Positions 57,726-64,000 of a stretch of 64,000 bases of DNA are shown here, in pieces. Origin of the DNA: Symsagittifera roscoffensis (taxonomy: Eukaryota; Xenacoelomorpha; Acoela; Convolutidae); contig NC_087062.1 of NCBI RefSeq assembly GCF_963678635.1, positions 1,800,001 through 1,864,000 of the forward strand, in the 5' to 3' direction. The translations under genes and the position numbers were made by a program. Each line of letters begins with the position of its first letter. Position 1 is the first letter of the stretch. The notes under the pieces were generated by a model. The model was given only the letters and a program-made list of their open reading frames with translations. It made no database searches and was not told the DNA's origin.

Positions 57726-58380
57726 TAGAGGGATCATCCCCTAAACAAGCTCAAATTTTTCAACAAAAATTGTCGCTGTAAAGTTTTCTGCCTTCATTTT
57801 TCCTTGTACGATAGAACTGAAATTTAAACAAGTTTCTTCCACTTGGAGTGCTTCTTGAACTTAGACCCTCCAAACTGACGAATCCGATTGTTGTTGTTGT
57901 TTTTTCAATGCTGTTAACCTAAAAACTGTTATTGATCAAAACACGGGTAAAAATATCGTCTAATAGCAAAAAAAATTTTCTGATCAGCTCAATAGTTTTT
58001 GTGAAATCAACAAAAACGCGTTTGCTAAAGTTTTGCTGGAAGTGTTTTAAATTTTTGAAACGAATGCAATAACCCTGTAAAAAATTTTGGAATAAGGAAA
58101 ACAACCGGACCAACATTGGTTTAGAAACAAAATTTGGTCAGAAACTATCGGATTTGAACCCTCCAATTTCTTCCTTTTCCGACACTTGAATCTCTACTTT
58201 TGTCTGGAGAGCTACTAGGAGGGTTGCTCGAAAATTGTTGTTGTAACTGAGCTCGTTATCTTATCAACCTCCAAGTGCAAAAATTTTTTTAACGCCTTAA
58301 CCCAAAAAAAAACAAAAATATCGAACATCAAACCAGATTGACGAACATTCAAAAAATTATCAAAATTTTGGTTAAAAAAG
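57726..58380. other. AT-rich spacer, nothing recognised
   Basis: Homopolymer-rich DNA; no protein motif or repeat partner was noticed. Confidence 0.4.
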
Positions 58381-58389
58381 AACTGATTT

Positions 58390-58965
58390 ACTCAATTTTC
58401 CTACTTTTTTCTCCGCGCCATTTCTTTTGTTAGAGTGATTGAAATATGTAGTAGTTCAAAGCGCAAATTCTTTTTTCTATGAGTAGAATTTTGGGTATTC
58501 TTAAAAGTGGGGTTAACAGTTGGATCGAAAATGGTTTTTTTTTGACAAAACTTTGGGTCTTTTGGCCTAATATTGGAGATAGATAATATTGAAAACGGTT
58601 TCCAACATATTAGTAGACGTTAATTGATATCACGATTTTCTTTCTTCCACCAAAATATCCATCCTAAGACCCTCAAAATGGAATTTTGCACAATGCATGG
58701 ACGTTACAATTAAGCCCGTGAAATTGAGTCCCCCATTCACCTAAATTTATTGAAATAAACCCCAAGCGATACTAAAATTTTGCTAACGAAACCAAACAAT
58801 CATTGTGGATGTTGTCCCTCATGACCTCTGCTGAGTCTGGACAACGTCTGTCAGCTTGCCGCTCTACCATCGGGTCACCTGCAAAAGCGTCAATAATGTG
58901 TCTAAATACTCAAACAACACTCATGAAAAGGTTTAGTCTCCAGAATATTTCCACCTTCTTTCACT
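58390..58965. repeat. Diverged direct repeat, copy 1 (partner 60,716-61,245)
   Basis: Shares with the partner, in order: CTCCGCGC, ATGTAGTAGTTCA, GGGGTTAACA, GACAAAACTT, AATTGATATCAC, TTCCACCAAA, TGACCTCTGCTG and CTTGCCGCTCTACCATC, ending in AAATACTCAAACAACACTCA. The offset is about 2,327 bp. Confidence 0.85.
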
Positions 58966-59375
58966 CCAAAATTCCAGCAAAAAGGCCTTTAACGCCATTT
59001 CATCGATGGAAACTTCAGTCATTCATGAAACAAAATGGTTTCGCTTTCGATTTAAACTCCCAATTTTTTTAATTGATCCAGTAAAGCAAATTTTTCTCAT
59101 GACAGCTTAAAATTGGAAGTGAAAAAAAAACCACAGAATTTACAATTGCAGTAAATACGACAGAACTCAGCTCTTGTTTTTTTTCTAGAGAAAGGTAAAG
59201 CAGCCAAGTTAAAATTTTGAAGATGCTCATTCTCAGTTATTAGAGAAGAGGTTCTTTAGCTGGCTTCAGAAAATGTTCATAGGCAATCCAAAAAACGAAA
59301 AAACAAATCAGAGCATTAATGATGTCATCCCAGTGTGCTTGAAATGTGATTAAACCAATTTTTTTTTTCAGGAAA

Positions 59376-60503
59376 CTCTTTTTTTGTAAGCTTTACGTAC
59401 AACGCTAGTAAGTTTTTTTAATTCAACATAACCGAACCTTTCTAGGTTTTTGTTCTTGTACAAACAAAAAACTCATCATAAGTTTCCATCACCTCAAACA
59501 ATTACGTTTTTAAATTGGCGGTTTAAATGTTTCCAAGCTTAACACAGTGAAAAAGAAGAGCTTGGCAGTAAAAAATTAATTTGATGAATAATCTTCATTG
59601 CAACATATTAATTTCAAAACAAAAATTTTTTTATTTTGTCGTCGTTCAAAATGAATTTGCGATATCTAAAGAGCATTGCGAATTTTTTGCGTTGTTTTCT
59701 AGATTTGTCTACAAATAGGCCGCTATTTAAGCAATAGTTCAAACGTATCATCTGCGCTTTTTTTGCTTGATTTCAATTATCTTTGAGAAGTAAACGTTGA
59801 CCTGGAATTTATGCGTTCTCTGTATCAATCAGCTCTGGATTATGTTTAAAGTTTTTGTTTTGAAGCACAAATTTTCTGGTTTTATGATTAGTATTGCATG
59901 CGAGGTTGAATCAAATCCTTTTGACAGAAGAAGGAAAGAAAATGATGTGTATAATTTTTTGTCGGTACTAGTTTTTAGTTCGTCTGTAGGTTTTAACAGT
60001 GCATCTTTTGTAGACGAACGCTGCCAGTATCCAATTTTAATTATTAAATAAAATAATTTTTGAGCAAGAAACTTTCTGTTTTTATGGTAACTGTACTAAG
60101 ACTTGATGAAATTGGATTTAAATTTAAGAGTTTCTAGTTCTTAGCTTTTCTATCCACAATTTTCTTCACACAATTTAGCTTGAAAGTGGACAAAATATAC
60201 ACCTTGTGTTTTCCTTCCTTTTCTTCACAAAAAAAATATCAAAATGTTTTTACTAAATTTATGTTTAGTTCTTTTTTTACCTCAATTTTTTTTCTGACAT
60301 CAGTTTTGAAATCAGTCTCTTCTTTTTCACAGTATTAAGCTTAGAAAAATTTAAACCGCCAATCTCCAAAATGTACTTGTTCGTGGTGATGGAAAAATAT
60401 GATGAGTTTTTCGTTTGTACAAGACCAAAAACCTAAAAAAGTTCGCTAATGTTGAGTTAAAAAAATTAACTAGCGCTCTACGTTAAGCTAACAAAAAATT
60501 TCT
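59376..60503. repeat. Inverted repeat, ~185-bp arms, ~750-bp centre
   Basis: The left arm 59,376-59,562 contains GCTTTACGTACAACGCTAG, GTACAAACAAAAAACTCATC, GGCGGTTTAAAT and AAGCTTAACACAGTG. The right arm 60,317-60,503 is its reverse complement at most positions. It may be a foldback element or an inverted insertion. No transposase inside. Confidence 0.8.
59870..59970. repeat. Direct repeat partner of 61,638-61,735
   Basis: Shared phrases GATTAGTATT.CATG.GAGG, TGAATCAAAT, TGACAGA.GAAGGAAAGAAA and GTATAATTTTTTGTCG. A second nearby pair (60,632 and 61,746, TGAGAACTTTAG) shows the same offset region. Confidence 0.75.
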
Positions 60504-60715
60504 GAAGAAACATTTGGAATGAAAGCAAGTCCAGTTTTACGACTCATAGAAATAGTAAACTTAACAATTAATGAAACGAATCAAGTCACTTATTTAGCTG
60601 TCATTGTTGAACAAAATGCTCAATATGGAGTTAGAATTAAGAAATTATCTTCGTAAAATGGCAAAAGCATTGAGAACTTTAGCAAAAACCTGAGAAATGA
60701 AGAATGTTGATTTAC

Positions 60716-61245
60716 TCAATTTTTCCTGAAATTTCCTCCGCGCGGTTTCTCTAGTAAGGGGATTGAACTATGTAGTAGTTCACAGCGCAGATGTTTTTTT
60801 GCCGTGGGGAGAATTTCGGATATTCTAAAATTTGGGGTTAACACTTGGATTAAAAATGGGTGTTTTTCGACAAAACTTCGGGATTTTTGGTCAAATAATG
60901 GAGATTTTTAACACAGTTTGTAACCTATTAGTAATCGTTAATTGATATCACTACACCCTTCCTTCCACCAAATTATCCATTCTGAGACCCTCAACTCGGA
61001 ACTTTGCAACCGATGGAGTATACAATTGTACCGGTCAAATTGTGTCCCCTTCACCTAAATTGATTGAAATTGTGCCAAGCGATACTGAAATTATGCGAAC
61101 GAAACCCAACAATCGTTGTGGATGTTGACCCTCATGACCTCTGCTGTGTCTGGAGAACTTCTGTCAGCTTGCCGCTCTACCATCCGGTCACCGGCAAAAG
61201 TATCAATAAGGTGCCTAAATACTCAAACAACACTCAAGAAAAGGT
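60716..61245. repeat. Diverged direct repeat, copy 2
   Basis: Partner of 58,390-58,965. Divergence includes small indels, so the duplication is old. A GC-richer tail near 61,130-61,240 (GTCAGCTTGCCGCTCTACCA) is the best conserved part, but no protein was recognised in either direction. Confidence 0.85.
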
Positions 61246-61749
61246 ATCTAACGGACAACCAAATACTTGATCATCGATTAGGAGTCAGATAAATCAATCT
61301 GAAACAACAGCAATTAGGATAGCTGAATCTTATCTCGTCCGAAAACATTATATAAACTATAATTTATGTGTTCTATAGTTATCAGTCTTTTTTTGATTTT
61401 TTACTAATTTTTTTCTTTTAAATTTCAATGTAATGTTTTTTTGTTTTTTTTCTTTGTTTAATAATGTTTTTTTTAGTTTTCCATTTTCTTTCTTTTGTTC
61501 CAGAGTTTTGGGAAAAGTAATTTAATGAATTCCCACCTAACCCTCCGATCCCCAGAGGTTTCGATTTTAACTATGTTAAAAGCTAAAGTAAACAGCCTGA
61601 GGGTCCGCAGTGAAATTACACCGTGACGGAGCGTAAATTTTCTCGTTTTAAGATTAGTATTTCATGTGAGGCTGAATCAAATACTACTGACAGATGAAGG
61701 AAAGAAACTGATGCGTATAATTTTTTGTCGATTCTCACAGTGGAATTAG

Positions 61750-64000
61750 AAGTTAAAAACTACCTTGGTAAAATGGCAACAGCCTTGAGAACTTTAGTTG
61801 AACTTAAAAACTCATAAGCTATTAAAGAGAAGATTGAATTTCAAGAAAAATTTTGTTTTCATCGGCCCAATGACCAACTTTTACCGCCTCAAATGCTTTT
61901 AGTTGGATCAGAGAAAACGCTCTAAGCATCTCAAAGAGACAAATCAATTGGGCTATTAAAACAACTTTTTGAAAAAGAAAAAGTTTTAAATTCGTTTTCT
62001 CTGAAAACAAATCAAAAACTTTTTTCCATTTGTGCCAGAGTACGATACTAATCTCTAATAGACTTGCCATTTCTTGAATGAAATTAACCGCGCTTTATTC
62101 TAACAGACTTTCAAAATTATGAAATTTGCAAAAGAAAACCTCGTAATAAGGATGCTTATCTAAATTTAAGCATGACAAGCATGTAGAAAATTTGCAATTA
62201 GTTTAATTTCTTGCCTCAAAAATTGAAGGACACGACCTCCTATCGCTTTTCAGAACACAACTGTACAAACTTTAGTTAGAGTTGTTTAATAATTCTCAGT
62301 AGCTGCCAATATACGATAACACTTGGAAAGGTTGTACGATTCAGTCTAAAGCTATCTAGTTAAGGATTTTACCGTTATTGTTACCAACTCGTGGTCAAAA
62401 ATGATTGAATTTTATATTCTGATTTTCAGCTCATAGTTTAGTGTGGCAAAAATCATTTTTTCTTTTTGTTTATTATTAAACACTTGATAAATTGCGTTCT
62501 TTCTACTTTATGATCATTTTATGAATTTAGTGTTTCTTTTTCAAAAAATAAGAAGGTTAAAGTAACTTGAGGAATAAAGAATGTTTATAACTTGAGGAAT
62601 AAAGAAGTGCATAAGATAAAACATTCATTAAATCAATGAATCCTGCAAAATGCCAAAACCATGAACAAATAAGAACACTAGAAAACGCTCAAAAAATCTT
62701 TGTTGCAGTGTTTTTGGGTTTAGTTGACGCCAAAACTAATCAAATAGTTCTTTGTTCAGCGTTAAAAAAACTCAATAAAACTGTGAAAACCAGGAAAAAG
62801 GATGAAAAGAAAGTTTCCTAGACTACTGCGTTTCAAAACACTGTTGGTTTCAGTCCACAAACAAATCAACTAGTGCAAAAAATCCAATTATATTGCCAAA
62901 AAAATCTCAATTTTTGGTCTTTTAACTGGACCTAATTGAATTGAATGCTTCTCATTGTATTCAGTTTTCATATTTTAACAGTATTTTCATCCAACACATG
63001 CAGCCTTTTTTTACTCATTTTAAAAAAAGATCTCTTTTGTGATTAATTTTTATCATAATGACCAGACATCATTTTATACCTGAAATTATTACTGTAATAA
63101 GCTCGGGTAGTTTGATAGCACTCTGAGTTTGATTGGCCTTACTCTTGGAATTTTTACAAAAATTTAGACTTACGTTGAAAACATTTTTGTGATGATATCA
63201 AGTTAAAGTGAGGTCTGAAAGCCAGGCAATCGTTTCTTGATGGTGATTGCAAAATATGTTCAAAAACTACAAAAAACTTGGCGGTTTTTGTTGAATTTAT
63301 GTGTCCTCAAATTTTAAAAAAATATAAAAATTGTGAGATTGAGTTTTGTAACTAGAAAACACAATTTCGTACTTAGAAAACCAAGCTCGTAACGAATCAC
63401 GTGTTGTGAATAAACAATAAGGATGCAAATTTTTTTAGAAAAAGACTGCATTTTTAATCCCAATGTTCCCGTTGCTGAAAAGATTGAAAACGATAGAAAT
63501 AAATTTCTTGTGCAATTTGATCTTAGAACGATATTTATTTTGTGCGAGATATAACATCTTCTGACCACAATCACATGACACGCGACTGCCAATTCCACTG
63601 GCTAGTATGCTTTGTTATCACAATGATTTCTCAGAGCACGTTTGATGGCGTATTACGCTGTTATATTTTTTTTTGAGACAGATATAAACAGATGGAAGTT
63701 CAGTGAATTGTATTCTGTTACATTTATAAGTCACTTGCATTTTTTGTTCGAATATACGATTTTTCATGTTTCTTTTTATTGTGTCCTTTAGCACTTGCCT
63801 CGAACAAATTTAGTCACAACCTTAATTTCAATCCGATTCGAGCTTCACGCGCGTGAGTATAATTCTTACGTTTCAGAAGTTATGTGATCGAAGTTGAATC
63901 ATAGATGAAACATCTCAGCGCCTCAAATTCCCACTTGGTACTTTTTTTTTTACAAAATCCCTTCATGGCTTCCCGTTGACAAAAAAGATTCTGCAATCAA
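61750..64000. other. AT-rich intergenic DNA to the window end
   Basis: Short open frames only (for example 62,636-62,821 plus and 63,314-63,598 minus), of AT-driven composition, without motifs. No RNA genes recognised. Confidence 0.45.

Overview
The window looks like non-coding, repeat-dominated chromosomal DNA of an invertebrate animal. I infer this from the absence of compact operons or ribosome binding sites, AT-rich spacer DNA, a satellite array, hAT-type MITEs with an 8-bp target duplication, a Ty3/Gypsy-type retroelement, and an ankyrin-coding exon fragment ending at a GT donor. I cannot name the species. No intact conventional host gene was found. Almost every coding-like stretch is a broken (frameshifted, stop-containing) part of a retroelement.

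Layout. 1-9,064: a 54-bp satellite, about 168 indel-free monomers, running off the left edge; each canonical monomer has a perfect 6-bp hairpin (CAGGGC-GAA-GCCCTG). 9,065-21,250: AT-rich DNA with satellite-like remnants bordered by GTTCCGA/TCGGAAC, three hAT MITE copies (one with a clear 8-bp target duplication), a three-fold diverged tandem duplication (12.8-17.5 kb), a 231-bp foldback element, and nested 76-bp and 21-bp minisatellites (20.1-21.0 kb). 21,276-33,415: a decayed but ordered Ty3/Gypsy-type element: gag with zinc knuckle, protease, reverse transcriptase, RNase H, linker, integrase. It is followed by unusual cargo: a macro domain resembling the OARD1/TARG1 type, a proline/glycine-rich and coiled-coil stretch, and an SGNH (GDSL) hydrolase domain. 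33,416-42,743: tandem copies of a ~2.94-kb downstream module of unknown function.

The dominant structure is a very large, nearly identical inverted repeat. Left arm 27,670-40,348 reappears in reverse at 42,857-55,520 (about 12.7 kb per arm; paired coordinates sum to 83,190, then 83,211 after a poly-glutamine length change). The spacer holds a 200-N gap flanked by the same 449 bp on both sides, so the gap is probably an unmerged contig overlap and the palindrome may be partly or wholly an assembly product. Beyond the right arm, 55,740-57,725 carries a second, more diverged copy of the element on the minus strand. 57,726-64,000 is AT-rich with a diverged direct duplication and an inverted repeat.

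If the element was once functional, gag/protease/RT/RNase H/integrase would form the standard replication and integration set. The macro and SGNH domains would be accessory activities, possibly removing ADP-ribose or ester/acyl groups from host or element macromolecules. That role is inference only.
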